Assembly (NCBI RefSeq): GCF_012272695.1
Contig: NZ_CP050902.1
Location: forward strand, 3,286,001 to 3,350,000
Direction: 5' to 3'
DNA length: 64,000 bases
From: Nocardioides sp. JQ2195
GTDB lineage: Bacteria > Actinomycetota > Actinomycetes > Propionibacteriales > Nocardioidaceae
The notes below the pieces were generated by a model that saw only the letters and a program-made list of their open reading frames with translations, was not told the origin of the DNA and searched no databases. A program made the translations under genes and the position numbers. Position 1 is the first letter of the stretch; each line of letters opens with the position of its first letter. Below, piece after piece: positions 34,660 through 43,705 of the stretch.

Positions 34660-35577
34660 GTGACCCTGCGCCTGCTCCCCCTTCCCGATGGCGACCAGCC
34701 CGTGTGGCGCGCCGGGATGCTCACGCGCATGCCGGAGCACCGCGTCGCCGCGGGCACGCACGACGCCTCCGAGGCGGATGCGGTCACCAGGGCGATGGCC
34801 GGGCGACTGCTGCGCGATGACCGCGCCGACCCCGACACACGCCTGTGGCAGGTCGAGGACGGCGGGGCGCCGGTCGGCTCGGTCTGGCTCGACCTGGCCG
34901 AGAGCGGCGGGCCGGTGCTGATCGACCTTGCCCTCGATGAGGTGGCTCTCGGTCCGCAGGTGCGCCTCCTGGTCGAGGACGCGCTGCGTGCCGAGGGCGC
35001 CGACAGCCTGTCGGTCTCCGTCCACGGCACCGACGAGGCCGCGCGCGCCTTCGTCGCCGGCGGCGACTTCTCCCCCGCCGCCACGCAGATGACCTTGCCC
35101 TTGGAGGATGCGCCTGCCGCGAGCCCGGTGGAGCTGCGCCCGATGACTCCGGAGTTCTTCGCCGCATATGCGGCCGACGACATCGAGGCCTATGCGCAGC
35201 AACGCCACGGTGCGGGGCTCGGCTCCCTCGACGACATGCGCAAGGTCGCCCGCGACGCGTTCGCCGAGCTGCTCCCCGACGGACTCGCGACGGCCGACCA
35301 GCACCTGTGGTCGGCGTACGTCGCTGACCAGCGGGTCGGCCTGCTGTGGATCCGCCACGCACCTCGTCGCTGCTACGTCTACAACGTGGTGGTCGACGAG
35401 GCGCACCGTGGCGCGGGCCATGGTCGGGCGATCATGGACGCCGGGGCCGCCCGGTGCCGTGACGCGGGGGCCGAGGAGCTGGGGCTCAACGTGTTCGGCC
35501 AGAACACGGTGGCGCGCCGGCTCTACGACAGCCTGGGCTACCGCGTGGTCGAGGAGCTCGTGCGCAAGTCGTTGTGA
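34660..35577 (+). CDS. GNAT family N-acetyltransferase (two-domain)
   Basis: 305 residues. The C-terminal half (about 150-305) is a GNAT domain: YVYNVVVDEAHRGAGHGRAI holds the acetyl-CoA binding Gly-rich turn, then LNVFGQNTVARRLYDSLGY, the usual closing motif. The N-terminal half is a weaker repeat of the fold (VWLDLAESG, VLIDLALDEV). Substrate unknown. The start GTG 34660 is preceded by no strong ribosome site. Confidence 0.85.
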   Translation: MTLRLLPLPDGDQPVWRAGMLTRMPEHRVAAGTHDASEADAVTRAMAGRLLRDDRADPDTRLWQVEDGGAPVGSVWLDLAESGGPVLIDLALDEVALGPQVRLLVEDALRAEGADSLSVSVHGTDEAARAFVAGGDFSPAATQMTLPLEDAPAASPVELRPMTPEFFAAYAADDIEAYAQQRHGAGLGSLDDMRKVARDAFAELLPDGLATADQHLWSAYVADQRVGLLWIRHAPRRCYVYNVVVDEAHRGAGHGRAIMDAGAARCRDAGAEELGLNVFGQNTVARRLYDSLGYRVVEELVRKSL

Positions 35578-35679
35578 CCGACCGGCACGTGCGCGGTGCT
35601 GTTGCCACTCTGCCCGTGACCGGTCGCTCGTGCAGTGACACGGACACGCGTTGCTCGGGGAAGGAGAGGGCGGGGCGGG

Positions 35680-38600
35680 TCAGCCGAGGGCCTTGCGGAT
35701 CCGGGCGTCGCTGACCGAGTGCGCCGTGCCGAGGTGCTGGGCCCACAGCGAGACGCGGTACTCCTCCAGCATCCACCGGACCTGGCGCAGGCTCGCCCCC
35801 GGCGGACGTCCCTCGGGCAGCGCCGCCATCCGGTGCGACCAGGCGTCCTGCAGCTCACCGATCTGGTCCATCAGCTGTCGGTCCCTGGCCAGCTGCGACT
35901 CCAGCCGCTCCCGGCGTACGTCGATCGCGGCGAGGTGGCGCGGCAGCTGCCGGAGCTGCTCGACCCCGGCCTCGGAGACGAAGCCGCGGTGCACCAGGCG
36001 GTCGAGCTGGGCCCGCATGTCGGCGATTGCCGACAGCGTGGCCATGTCGGCGCGCCCGCTGAGCAGCTTGTCGGTGCGCCGCCACGCCTCGAGCACCCGG
36101 AACACGTCGTGCATCACGCCACGCACCTGCGCCGGCAGGTCGGCCTGCGCGGCGGCCAGCAGGGCGGCGTACGCCTCCTCGCTGCGCACCGGCGGTCGGG
36201 CGTCGATCGCCTGTTGGAGCACGGCTGCACGGCAGTCCTCGAGCAGCTCGGTGACGTTCGGGTAGGGCGACCCGGCCAGGGCCAGCTTCTCCGCGTTGCC
36301 CAACGAGTCGAGGATGTCCTTGACCGGCGACTTCGTGTTGAGCAGCAGCAGGCGGCGTACGCCGAGACGGTGCCTGGCCTCCTGCTCGTCGGCCGACCCG
36401 AATACCTGCAGCCCCACGCTCGACCCCTCGTCCACGAGCGCCGGATGGCCGCGCACCTCATGGCCGGCGCGGGTCTGGGTGAAGTCGGACTCGATGACAC
36501 CGAAGGTCCACGTGGTCTGGCCGGTGACGGTGATGCCGGAGTCGGCGGCCACCTCTGCCATCGCCGCGGCGAACTTCGGGCGCAACGGCTCCTTGAGCGC
36601 CTCGAGGTCCTTGCCGCGGGCCTGCTCGCGACCGGTCTCGTCGACCACCCGGAACGTCGGTCGCAGGTGCTCGGGCACCTTGGCCCAGTCCCATGCGTCG
36701 CGTGGCACGACGACCCCGGTGGTGGCGCGCAGCCAGCGCTCCAGCGCCTCCAGCAGCGGCTCGTCGCCCGCCGGCACGGCGGCCAGGAACTCGCGGGCCT
36801 TGTTGGGTGCGGGCACGAAGTTGACCCGCAGGTTCTTGGGCAGGCTGCGGATCAGGCCGGTGACCAGCTCTTCGCGCAGGCCCGGCACGTTCCAGCTGAA
36901 CTGATCGGCCTCCACCCGGTTCAGGGTCGCCACCGGCACGTCGATGGTCAGCCCGTCATCCCGCGCACCCGGCTCGAAGTGGTAGCCGATCGGGAAGGTC
37001 AGCCCCTCGGCGTGCCACAGCTCCGGGTAGTCGTCTGCCTGCACCTCCGCCGCGGTGTCGTGGGTGAGCATCGTCGGGTCGAAGGTGAGCAGGTTGCCGT
37101 TGCGCTGCCGCTCCTTCTTCCACCACGTGTCGAAGTGAGCACCGCTGACCACCTCGGCGCCGACCCGCTGGTCGTAGAAGTCGAAGAGGGTGTGCTCGTC
37201 GACCACGATGTCGCGCCGGCGGGCCCGGTGCTCGAGCTCCTCGGCCTGCTCGAGCAGTGCCTTGTTCTTGGCGAAGAACTTGTGCCGGCCGGTCTCCAGC
37301 GCCGGCCACTCGCCGTGGACCAGCGCGTGCCGGATGAAGAGCTCGCGGGCCAGCTCCCGATCGACCTGGCCGTAGTTGACCAGACGGTCGGCGACCAGCG
37401 GTACGCCGTACAGGGTGACCCGCTCGCGGGCCATCACCGCAGCGCGCTTGGCCGACCAGTGCGGCTCGGAGTAGTTGCGCTTGACCAGGTGGGCGCCGAG
37501 GCGCTCGGCCCACTCGGGGTTGATCGCCGCGTTCTGCCGGGCCCACAGGCGGCTGGTCTCGACGAGCTCGGCGGCCATCACGAACTGCGGGTTCTTCCCC
37601 TTCAGGCCGGATCCCGGGAAGATCGCGAACTTCGCGCCGCGAGCGCCGAGATACTCGCGCATCGGCCGCCGACCGCCCTTCTTCGGCCCGGCGGTCGAGC
37701 CTGCCGAGACCTCCTCCAGTGCACCGATGTGGGAGAGCAGCCCGGAGAGCAGTGCCTGGTGGATGCCGTCCGTGTCCGTCGCGCCGCCGTGGGTGCCCTC
37801 GGTGCTCTCGGTGGTCGAGTGGCGAGCGCCAGCGCGCGTCTGGTCTTCGGTGGTCGAGTGGCGAGCGCCAGCGCGCGTATCGAGACCCATCTCCTTGCAG
37901 ACCTGGCGGAGCTGGGACTCGAAGTCCTGCCACTCACGGATCCGCAGGTAGTTGAGGAACTCCTTCTTGCACATCCGTCGGAACGCGCTGGAGGAGAGCT
38001 CCTTCTGCTGCTTCTTGATGTAGCGCCACAGGTTGAGCCACGTCATGAAGTCGGACTCGGGGTCCTTGAACCGGGCGTGCTGCTGGTCGGCCTGTGCCTG
38101 CATCTCGGCCGGTCGCTCGCGCGGGTCCTGCAGGGACAGGGCGGCCGCGATCACGATCACCTCACGCACGCAGCCGAGGCGTTCGGCCTCGAGGATCATC
38201 CGGCCCATCCGGGGATCGATCGGCATCCTGGCCAGTCGGCGTCCGAGCTGGGTGAGCCGACTGCCCTGCTTGCCGCGACCGTTCCGCGACGACGCACGCG
38301 CGGTGGACGGTGGTTGAGGAGACGACGCACGTGCGTTGGACGGTGGTTGAGGAGACGACGCACGTGCGTTGGACGGTGGTTGAGGAGACGACGCACGCGC
38401 GGTGGGCGGTGGTTGAGGAGACGACGCACGTGCGTTGGACGGTGGTTGAGGAGACGAGGAACGAGTCGTCTCGAAACCACCCGTGGACAGGGCGCCGAGC
38501 TCCTCCAGCAGTTGGGTGCCTGCCTGCACGTTGCGCTTGTCGGGCGGCTCGACGAAGGGGAACCGACCGACGTCGCCGAGGCCCAACGAGGTCATCTGCA

Positions 38601-39840
38601 GGATCACCGAGGCCAGGTTGGTGCGCAGGATCTCGGGCTCGGTGAACTCCGGACGGCTCTCGAAGTCCTCCTGCGCATAGAGCCTGATCGCCACGCCGGC
38701 CGCGACACGACCACAGCGGCCGGAGCGCTGGTTGGCCGAGGCCTGGCTGATCGGCTCGATCGGCAGCCGCTGCACCTTCGTGCGCACCGAGTAGCGCGAG
38801 ATGCGCGCGACGCCGGAGTCCACGACGTACCTGATGCCCGGCACGGTCAGCGAGGTCTCGGCGACGTTGGTGGCCAGCACGACGCGACGCCCGCGGCCCG
38901 GCTTGGGAGCCTCGAAGACGCGGTGCTGCTCGGCCGAGGAGAGGCGGGAGTAGAGCGGCACGATCTCCAGCGGGTTGCGCAGGTTGAGGTCGCCGAGGGC
39001 GTCCGCGGTGTCGCGGATCTCCCGCTCGCCGGGCAGGAAGACCAGGATGTCACCGGGTCCCTCCGCGGCGAGCTCCTTGACCGCCTCGCCGATGGCCTCG
39101 GTCTGGTCGCGGACGACGACCTCGCCCTCCTCGTCGGTCGAGCCGTCCTCGCCGGTCGGGCTGTCCTCGCCGGTCGGGCTGTCCTCGCCGGTCGAGCTTG
39201 TCGAGACCAGCGGCCGGTAGCGGATCTCCACCGGGTAGGTGCGCCCGGAGACCTCGATGATCGGCGCCGGCCTGCCCCGACGATCCGCGAAGTGCCGCGC
39301 GAAGCGCTCGGGGTCGATCGTGGCCGACGTGATGATCAGCTTCAGGTCGGGACGCTTGGGCAGCAGGCCCTTGAGATAGCCGAGGATGAAGTCGATGTTG
39401 AGGCTGCGCTCATGGGCCTCGTCGATGATCAGGGTGTCGTACTTCAACAGCTTGCGGTCGCGCTGCAGCTCGGCGAGCAGGATGCCGTCGGTCATCAGCT
39501 TGACCCTGCTGGTGCGCGAGGTGCGGTCGGTGAACCGGACCTGGTAGCCGACCACGTCGCCGAGCTCGGTCTCGAGCTCCTCGGCGATCCGTTCCGCGAC
39601 GGACCGGGCGGCGATCCGGCGGGGCTGGGTGTGCCCGATCAGCTTGCCCTCACGGCCACCCTGTCCCCTGCCGAGCTCCAGGCAGATCTTGGGCAGCTGG
39701 GTGGTCTTCCCCGACCCCGTCTCACCGGCCACGATGACGACCTGGTGGTCACGGATCGCCGCAGCGATGTCGTCGCGACGGTCGCTGACGGGGAGGTCGG
39801 GGTAGGTGATCTTCAGGTCTGGCTGCACAACGTGGTCCAT
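35680..39840 (-). CDS. hrpA: ATP-dependent RNA helicase HrpA (DEAH-box, with repeat-bearing linkers)
   Basis: 1386 residues. N-terminal DEAH helicase: Walker A GETGSGKTTQLPK, DEAH in LIIDEAHERSLN, SAT in LIITSATIDPERF, and QRSGRCGR in motif VI. OB-fold and a long DUF3418 C-terminal region (about 700 to end) follow, as in bacterial HrpA. Start ATG 39840 gives the conserved ITYPDLPVSD near residue 11; longer frames run through a low-complexity repeat. Four linker positions hold in-frame repeats: TGEDSP repeats near residue 220, SSPQPP repeats (about 450-520), GARHSTTE repeats (about 650-680), and VSAGSTAG near 715. The role is RNA remodelling of mRNA and ribosome assembly. Confidence 0.92.
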   Translation of the reverse strand: MDHVVQPDLKITYPDLPVSDRRDDIAAAIRDHQVVIVAGETGSGKTTQLPKICLELGRGQGGREGKLIGHTQPRRIAARSVAERIAEELETELGDVVGYQVRFTDRTSRTSRVKLMTDGILLAELQRDRKLLKYDTLIIDEAHERSLNIDFILGYLKGLLPKRPDLKLIITSATIDPERFARHFADRRGRPAPIIEVSGRTYPVEIRYRPLVSTSSTGEDSPTGEDSPTGEDGSTDEEGEVVVRDQTEAIGEAVKELAAEGPGDILVFLPGEREIRDTADALGDLNLRNPLEIVPLYSRLSSAEQHRVFEAPKPGRGRRVVLATNVAETSLTVPGIRYVVDSGVARISRYSVRTKVQRLPIEPISQASANQRSGRCGRVAAGVAIRLYAQEDFESRPEFTEPEILRTNLASVILQMTSLGLGDVGRFPFVEPPDKRNVQAGTQLLEELGALSTGGFETTRSSSPQPPSNARASSPQPPPTARASSPQPPSNARASSPQPPSNARASSPQPPSTARASSRNGRGKQGSRLTQLGRRLARMPIDPRMGRMILEAERLGCVREVIVIAAALSLQDPRERPAEMQAQADQQHARFKDPESDFMTWLNLWRYIKKQQKELSSSAFRRMCKKEFLNYLRIREWQDFESQLRQVCKEMGLDTRAGARHSTTEDQTRAGARHSTTESTEGTHGGATDTDGIHQALLSGLLSHIGALEEVSAGSTAGPKKGGRRPMREYLGARGAKFAIFPGSGLKGKNPQFVMAAELVETSRLWARQNAAINPEWAERLGAHLVKRNYSEPHWSAKRAAVMARERVTLYGVPLVADRLVNYGQVDRELARELFIRHALVHGEWPALETGRHKFFAKNKALLEQAEELEHRARRRDIVVDEHTLFDFYDQRVGAEVVSGAHFDTWWKKERQRNGNLLTFDPTMLTHDTAAEVQADDYPELWHAEGLTFPIGYHFEPGARDDGLTIDVPVATLNRVEADQFSWNVPGLREELVTGLIRSLPKNLRVNFVPAPNKAREFLAAVPAGDEPLLEALERWLRATTGVVVPRDAWDWAKVPEHLRPTFRVVDETGREQARGKDLEALKEPLRPKFAAAMAEVAADSGITVTGQTTWTFGVIESDFTQTRAGHEVRGHPALVDEGSSVGLQVFGSADEQEARHRLGVRRLLLLNTKSPVKDILDSLGNAEKLALAGSPYPNVTELLEDCRAAVLQQAIDARPPVRSEEAYAALLAAAQADLPAQVRGVMHDVFRVLEAWRRTDKLLSGRADMATLSAIADMRAQLDRLVHRGFVSEAGVEQLRQLPRHLAAIDVRRERLESQLARDRQLMDQIGELQDAWSHRMAALPEGRPPGASLRQVRWMLEEYRVSLWAQHLGTAHSVSDARIRKALG
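37810..37893. repeat. 39-base direct repeat within hrpA
   Basis: GGTGGTCGAGTGGCGAGCGC starts at 37810 and again at 37849, followed by AGCGCGCGT and, after the second, ATCGAGACC. It encodes GARHSTTE in the helicase (minus strand). Related to the short palindromic elements in hemG. Confidence 0.8.
38288..38481. repeat. 33-base tandem array within hrpA ending in a palindromic unit
   Basis: Units begin at 38309, 38342, 38375, 38408 and 38441 (GGTGGTTGAGGAGACG), preceded by a partial copy from 38288. The last unit completes a palindrome, from GGTGGTTGAGGAGACGAGG to GTCTCGAAACCACC (38441-38481), of the type found in hemG. It encodes the SSPQPPSNARA repeat. Confidence 0.9.
39130..39208. repeat. 18-base tandem repeats within hrpA
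   Basis: GTCCTCGCCGGTCGGGCT and close variants occur three times, framed by GTCGAGCC at the left and GTCGAGCTTGTCGAGACC at the right. It encodes a SPTGED-type linker. Confidence 0.8.
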
Positions 39841-39877
39841 TATCCCGGTCCTGGCCAACGGTTTCCGTCGGCGCCCC

Positions 39878-40003
39878 GACTGTGACTCTGACTGCGGCCC
39901 CGACTGTGACTCTGACCGCGGCACTGGCCTGTGAATGTGACCGCGGCACTGGCTGTGACTCTGACCGCGGCACTGGCTGTGACTCTGACCGCGACCCTGG
40001 CTG
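39878..40003. repeat. 24-25-base tandem array between hrpA and tetR
   Basis: About five units of GCTGTGACTCTGACCGCGG type (39878, 39902, then to 40003). It ends 5 bases from the tetR stop codon. Longer frames on the minus strand read SESQSG repeats ahead of hrpA; conservation starts only later, so these codons are probably not translated. Confidence 0.85.
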
Positions 40004-40008
40004 CAGCG

Positions 40009-40608
40009 CTAGGAGCGGGTGACCGTTCCGGCCAGGGCTGGGAGCGAGTCGGCGAGGACGGCCAGCACCTCGTCACGGCTGACCCCCGCGGGGTCGCGCG
40101 CCCAGGCCAGCGCGACGTCCTCGGCGTACGCCGACCAGGCATGCACCACGAGTCGCATCGTCGGGGAGTCCTGGAGGACCAACCCCTCGCTGTCCTCCTG
40201 GAAGAGCCGGTCCGTGAGCACCGCGCGAGCCTGCTCATAGATGTCGCGGATCGTGTCACTGCCGCTGGCGGCGCCCTTGACCAAGGACAGGTAGCCCTCG
40301 TAGTTGGCCACGACGTAGTCGAGGTAGGCCCCCATGGAGACGAGCAGGCGCTCCAGTGGCTCGCCCGAGACCGGCGGCGCGGTCTGCTCGATGAGGTCGT
40401 CGGCAGCGCGACGGACAACGGCCTCGTGGAAGTCGTGCTTGTTGCCGAAGTAGTGGTAGAGCAGCCCCCGCGAGATGCCCGCCTCCTCCGCGAGGATCTC
40501 GATCGAGAGCTCGTCGAGTGAGCGGGTCGAGAGCAGGCGCACGCCGAGGTCGAGGAGCTGCTCGCGACGTGAGTCGGGACTCATCCGGACGCGGGGGGTG
40601 CTGGTCAT
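40009..40608 (-). CDS. TetR/AcrR family regulator
   Basis: 199 residues. An N-terminal helix-turn-helix with EILAEEAGISRGLLYHYFGNKHDF (DNA-binding, about 30-55) is followed by a ligand-binding helical C-terminus. The protein lies divergent from a Baeyer-Villiger-type monooxygenase gene; a 15-base palindrome (40621-40635) in the gap is a likely operator. Typical repressor of the neighbouring oxidative genes, released by their substrate; ligand unknown. Confidence 0.92.
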   Translation of the reverse strand: MTSTPRVRMSPDSRREQLLDLGVRLLSTRSLDELSIEILAEEAGISRGLLYHYFGNKHDFHEAVVRRAADDLIEQTAPPVSGEPLERLLVSMGAYLDYVVANYEGYLSLVKGAASGSDTIRDIYEQARAVLTDRLFQEDSEGLVLQDSPTMRLVVHAWSAYAEDVALAWARDPAGVSRDEVLAVLADSLPALAGTVTRS

Positions 40609-40620
40609 GCCACCACCCTA

Positions 40621-40673
40621 CTGAATTTTGTTCAGCACCACTATTGACGGATATTCAATATGGCGCCTACGGT
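40621..40673 (+). promoter_or_regulatory. TetR-type operator and promoter for the monooxygenase operon
   Basis: Palindrome CTGAATTTTGTTCAG (40621-40635), then TTGACG (40644-40649) as -35 and TACGGT (40668-40673) as -10 with 18 bases between. The predicted start is about 40680, within a base or two of the ATG at 40681, so the mRNA may be leaderless; GAGG at 40674 is too close for a normal ribosome site. A second dyad TTGACGGATATTCAA overlaps the -35. Confidence 0.6.
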
Positions 40674-40680
40674 GAGGACC

Positions 40681-42171
40681 ATGACCCACGTCAAGCACCT
40701 CGTCATCGGCGCCGGATTCGCCGGGCTCGGGACCGCGATCAAGCTGCAGGAGAACGGCGAGACCGACTTCCTGGTCATCGAGAAGAGCTCGGACGTCGGT
40801 GGCACCTGGCAGGCGAACACCTACCCCGGCGCAGCGTGCGACGTGCCGAGCCAGCTCTACAGCTATTCGTTCGCGCCCAACCCCGACTGGTCGATGTCGT
40901 TCTCACCGCAGCCCGAGATCCAGGCCTACATCCAGCGCGTCGCCGACGAGTCGGGGGTCCTCGACCGCTTCCGCTTCGACACCGCGGTCGAGCGTGCCGT
41001 CTGGGACGACCCCGCCCAAGTGTGGGAGGTCGACCTGTCCGACGGCACCACCGTCACCACACAGACCCTGGTCAGCGGCTCCGGTGGCCTCTCGGAGCCG
41101 AAGCTCCCCGACATCGACGGCATCGAGGGCTTCCAGGGCGAGGTCTTCCACTCCGCCCGGTGGAACCACGACATCGACCTGGCCGGCAAGCGGGTCGCGG
41201 TGATCGGCACCGGCGCCTCGTCGATCCAGATCGTCCCCGAGCTGGCCAGGACCGTGGGACACCTCGACGTCTACCAGCGCACCGCCCCGTGGGTGATTCC
41301 GCGCAACGACCGCGCCTACACCGGCCTCGAGAAGCTCGCCTTCCGGCACCTGCCGCTGGTGCAGAAGGTCTATCGCACCGCGATCTACTGGGGCCGCGAG
41401 CTCTACGTCCCGGCGTTCACCCGCAACCCCGCCCTGGCCCTGCCGGCCCTGAAGCTGGCCCGGGCCAACATCGCCCGCGGCATCAAGGACCCCGAGCTGC
41501 GCGCCGCAGTCACGCCCGACTTCCGGATCGGCTGCAAGCGCATCCTGATCTCCAACACCTACTACCCCGCGCTGGCGGCCGACCACGTCGAGCTGGTGAC
41601 CGACGGGATCTCCAAGATCACCGGCGACGCGGTGGTCACCACCGACGGCGTCGAGCGGCCCGTCGACGTACTCGTCGTGGCGACGGGATTCCACACCACC
41701 GAGCAACCGATCGCTCAGCGCGTCGTCGGCCGCGACGGTCGCACCCTCTCCGAGACCTGGGCCGAGACCGGCATGACCGCCTACAAGGGCACCACCGTCC
41801 ACGGCTTCCCGAACCTGTTCCAGATCGTCGGTCCCAACACCGGCCTGGCCCACTCCAGCATGGTGTTCATGATCGAGTCACAGATCAACTACATCGTCGA
41901 CGCGATCCGCACGATGGACCGTGCCGGCCACAGCTCCGTCGAGCCGCACCGCGACGTGCAGGAGGCGTGGAACGACGACCTGCAGCGACGGATGCAGCAG
42001 ACTGTGTGGAACACCGGTGGCTGCGCCAGCTGGTACCTCGACGAGCACGGCCGCAACACCACGCTGTGGCCCCGCTCGACCTTCACGTTCCGCCGATTGC
42101 TCGCCCGGTTCGACGTCGAGGCGTACGACGTCACCGCCCCCACCCCGATCAAGGAGAAGGTGTCCGCATGA
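40681..42171 (+). CDS. FAD-dependent Baeyer-Villiger-type monooxygenase
   Basis: 496 residues with two dinucleotide motifs: FAD in VIGAGFAGLG near residue 8 and NADPH in VAVIGTGASSIQI near 175. Between them lies FQGEVFHSARWNHD, the BVMO fingerprint FxGxxxHxxxW. It inserts oxygen next to a ketone, or hydroxylates, using NADPH and O2. Start ATG 40681. The next gene (SDR) overlaps by ATGA, and TetR is divergent, so a regulated catabolic pair is likely. A ketone formed by the SDR may be the substrate; this is inference. Confidence 0.9.
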   Translation: MTHVKHLVIGAGFAGLGTAIKLQENGETDFLVIEKSSDVGGTWQANTYPGAACDVPSQLYSYSFAPNPDWSMSFSPQPEIQAYIQRVADESGVLDRFRFDTAVERAVWDDPAQVWEVDLSDGTTVTTQTLVSGSGGLSEPKLPDIDGIEGFQGEVFHSARWNHDIDLAGKRVAVIGTGASSIQIVPELARTVGHLDVYQRTAPWVIPRNDRAYTGLEKLAFRHLPLVQKVYRTAIYWGRELYVPAFTRNPALALPALKLARANIARGIKDPELRAAVTPDFRIGCKRILISNTYYPALAADHVELVTDGISKITGDAVVTTDGVERPVDVLVVATGFHTTEQPIAQRVVGRDGRTLSETWAETGMTAYKGTTVHGFPNLFQIVGPNTGLAHSSMVFMIESQINYIVDAIRTMDRAGHSSVEPHRDVQEAWNDDLQRRMQQTVWNTGGCASWYLDEHGRNTTLWPRSTFTFRRLLARFDVEAYDVTAPTPIKEKVSA

Positions 42172-43001
42172 AGTCACTCGAGAACAAGGTCGTCGTGATC
42201 AGCGGGGCCGGCTCCGGGATGGGCCGGGAGATGGCTCGTCTGGCTGCCCGCCGAGGGGCCAAGCTGGCCGTCTCCGACTGGAACCCTGATGGGCTCGAGG
42301 GCACCGTCCAGCTGCTGAAGGAGCAGGGCGTCACCGAGCTCCGTTCCGATGTCGTGGACGTCTCCGACCGTGCGGCCGTCGGGGTCTGGGCGGCCGCCGT
42401 CGTCGAGCAGTTCGGCGTCGTCAACGTGGTGGTCAACAACGCCGGCGTCTCCATGACCGGCGACTTCGAGGACATGACCTACGAGGAGTTCGACTGGATC
42501 GTCGGGGTCAACTTCAACGGCGTCGTCAACGGCACCAAGGAGTTCCTACCCCACCTGATCGCCTCCGGCGACGGCGCGCTGATCAACATCTCCAGCCTCT
42601 TCGGACTGGTCTCGATGCCCGGGCAGTCGGCGTACAACGCGACGAAGTACGCCGTCCGCGGCTTCACCGAGGCGCTGCGCGAGGAGATGCTGGTCAACCA
42701 GCACCCGGTGACCGTCACCTGCATCCACCCCGGCGGCATCAAGACCGGCATCTCGCGCAACGGCCGCAAGACCGCGAGCGAGGACGGCAACGCCATCGAC
42801 CGGCTCTTCGACGAGAAGCTGGCCCGGATGTCGCCCGAGAAGGCCGCCGAGATCATCCTGTCCGCCGGCATGAAGGGCAAGGCACGCCAACTGGTCGGCA
42901 TCGACGCGCACCTGGTGCACCACTTCGCCAAGCTCGCCGGCTCGCGCTACCAGGACATCGTCGCCCGCGCCTCCAAGCGCGTGGTCCCCACCAAGAAGTA
43001 G
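42168..43001 (+). CDS. Short-chain dehydrogenase/reductase
   Basis: 277 residues, classic SDR: NAD(P) motif SGAGSGMGREM near residue 14, NNAG in VVVNNAGVSM, active-site Ser in NISSLFG, and YNATK. It overlaps the monooxygenase by 4 bases. It probably interconverts the alcohol and ketone handled by the BVMO. Confidence 0.92.
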   Translation: MKSLENKVVVISGAGSGMGREMARLAARRGAKLAVSDWNPDGLEGTVQLLKEQGVTELRSDVVDVSDRAAVGVWAAAVVEQFGVVNVVVNNAGVSMTGDFEDMTYEEFDWIVGVNFNGVVNGTKEFLPHLIASGDGALINISSLFGLVSMPGQSAYNATKYAVRGFTEALREEMLVNQHPVTVTCIHPGGIKTGISRNGRKTASEDGNAIDRLFDEKLARMSPEKAAEIILSAGMKGKARQLVGIDAHLVHHFAKLAGSRYQDIVARASKRVVPTKK

Positions 43002-43024
43002 GCCGCGGGTCCGCGACGCCTGCC

Positions 43025-43104
43025 AACCGGTCGCCCCGACAACCCCGGCGGTGCACGCGACGTCATACGAACCGGTCGCCCGGACAACCCCAACGCATGA
43101 CGTC
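43025..43104. repeat. Pair of 22-base direct repeats with a dyad after the SDR gene
   Basis: AACCGGTCGCCC followed by C or G and GACAACCCC occurs at 43025-43046 and 43070-43091 (one difference). The inverted pair GACGTCAT (43059-43066) and ATGACGTC (43097-43104) is interleaved with them. Confidence 0.75.
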
Positions 43105-43124
43105 CTGCATGCTAGGAATGACGC

Positions 43125-43703
43125 GTGGAGTTCGGGGAGCCGGTTCAGGTCGCGATGACCAAGTGGCCCGACCGTCCGCACTGGGCCTACACGGCCCTTC
43201 ACCTCGGCTCCGACGAGCACGGTGACTGGATCGGCGTTCCGACCGGCACCCGGATGCACCGCCCCGGCGCGGACTTCAAGGCACCGGTCGACCAGGTCTG
43301 CCTGGCCCCGACCACGGGTTCACCTGCAGTGAGCGGCTGGTTCGCGACGTTCCACGGAAGGCGGCAGGACGGATCCGGTACGGGGTTCGTGAACCTCACC
43401 GGCCCGGTCGCCGTGTATGTCGACATCGCCACCCAACCGGTCTGGGACGGCGCCACGATCCGTTCGATCGACCTCGACCTCGATGTCGTCCGCGGCCACA
43501 GTGGCCGGGTGTGGATCGACGACGAGGACGAGTTCGCCGACCACCGGGTCAGCCTCGGCTATCCCGACGACGTCATCGCGCTGGCGCTGGCGAACTGCCA
43601 AGCCGTGCACGCTGCAGTGGAGGCGCGGGTGGCGCCGTACGAGGGCCAGACCTCGGCCGCCTGGCTGGACCGCCTCGCCACCCTCCGAACCGCCCCCTCC
43701 TGA
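43125..43703 (+). CDS. DUF402 domain protein
   Basis: 192 residues. DUF402 core: WIGVPTGTRM, a beta-barrel region with VAVYVDIATQPVW, and the signature WIDDEDEFADHRVSLGYPDD. Related proteins are small nucleoside-diphosphatase-like or FomD-type hydrolases. The start is GTG 43125. Its stop is followed within 3 bases by a 22-base repeat array. Confidence 0.85.
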   Translation: MEFGEPVQVAMTKWPDRPHWAYTALHLGSDEHGDWIGVPTGTRMHRPGADFKAPVDQVCLAPTTGSPAVSGWFATFHGRRQDGSGTGFVNLTGPVAVYVDIATQPVWDGATIRSIDLDLDVVRGHSGRVWIDDEDEFADHRVSLGYPDDVIALALANCQAVHAAVEARVAPYEGQTSAAWLDRLATLRTAPS

Positions 43704-43705
43704 TG

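Noticed and set aside
38288..38481. CRISPR or VNTR outside a gene
   Set aside because: The repeats are in frame inside hrpA and translate to a linker, so they are a coding tandem repeat.
35635..39885. A 1416-residue plus-strand open frame opposite hrpA
   Set aside because: It mirrors hrpA codon positions in a GC-rich gene and shows no domain; hrpA has all helicase motifs.
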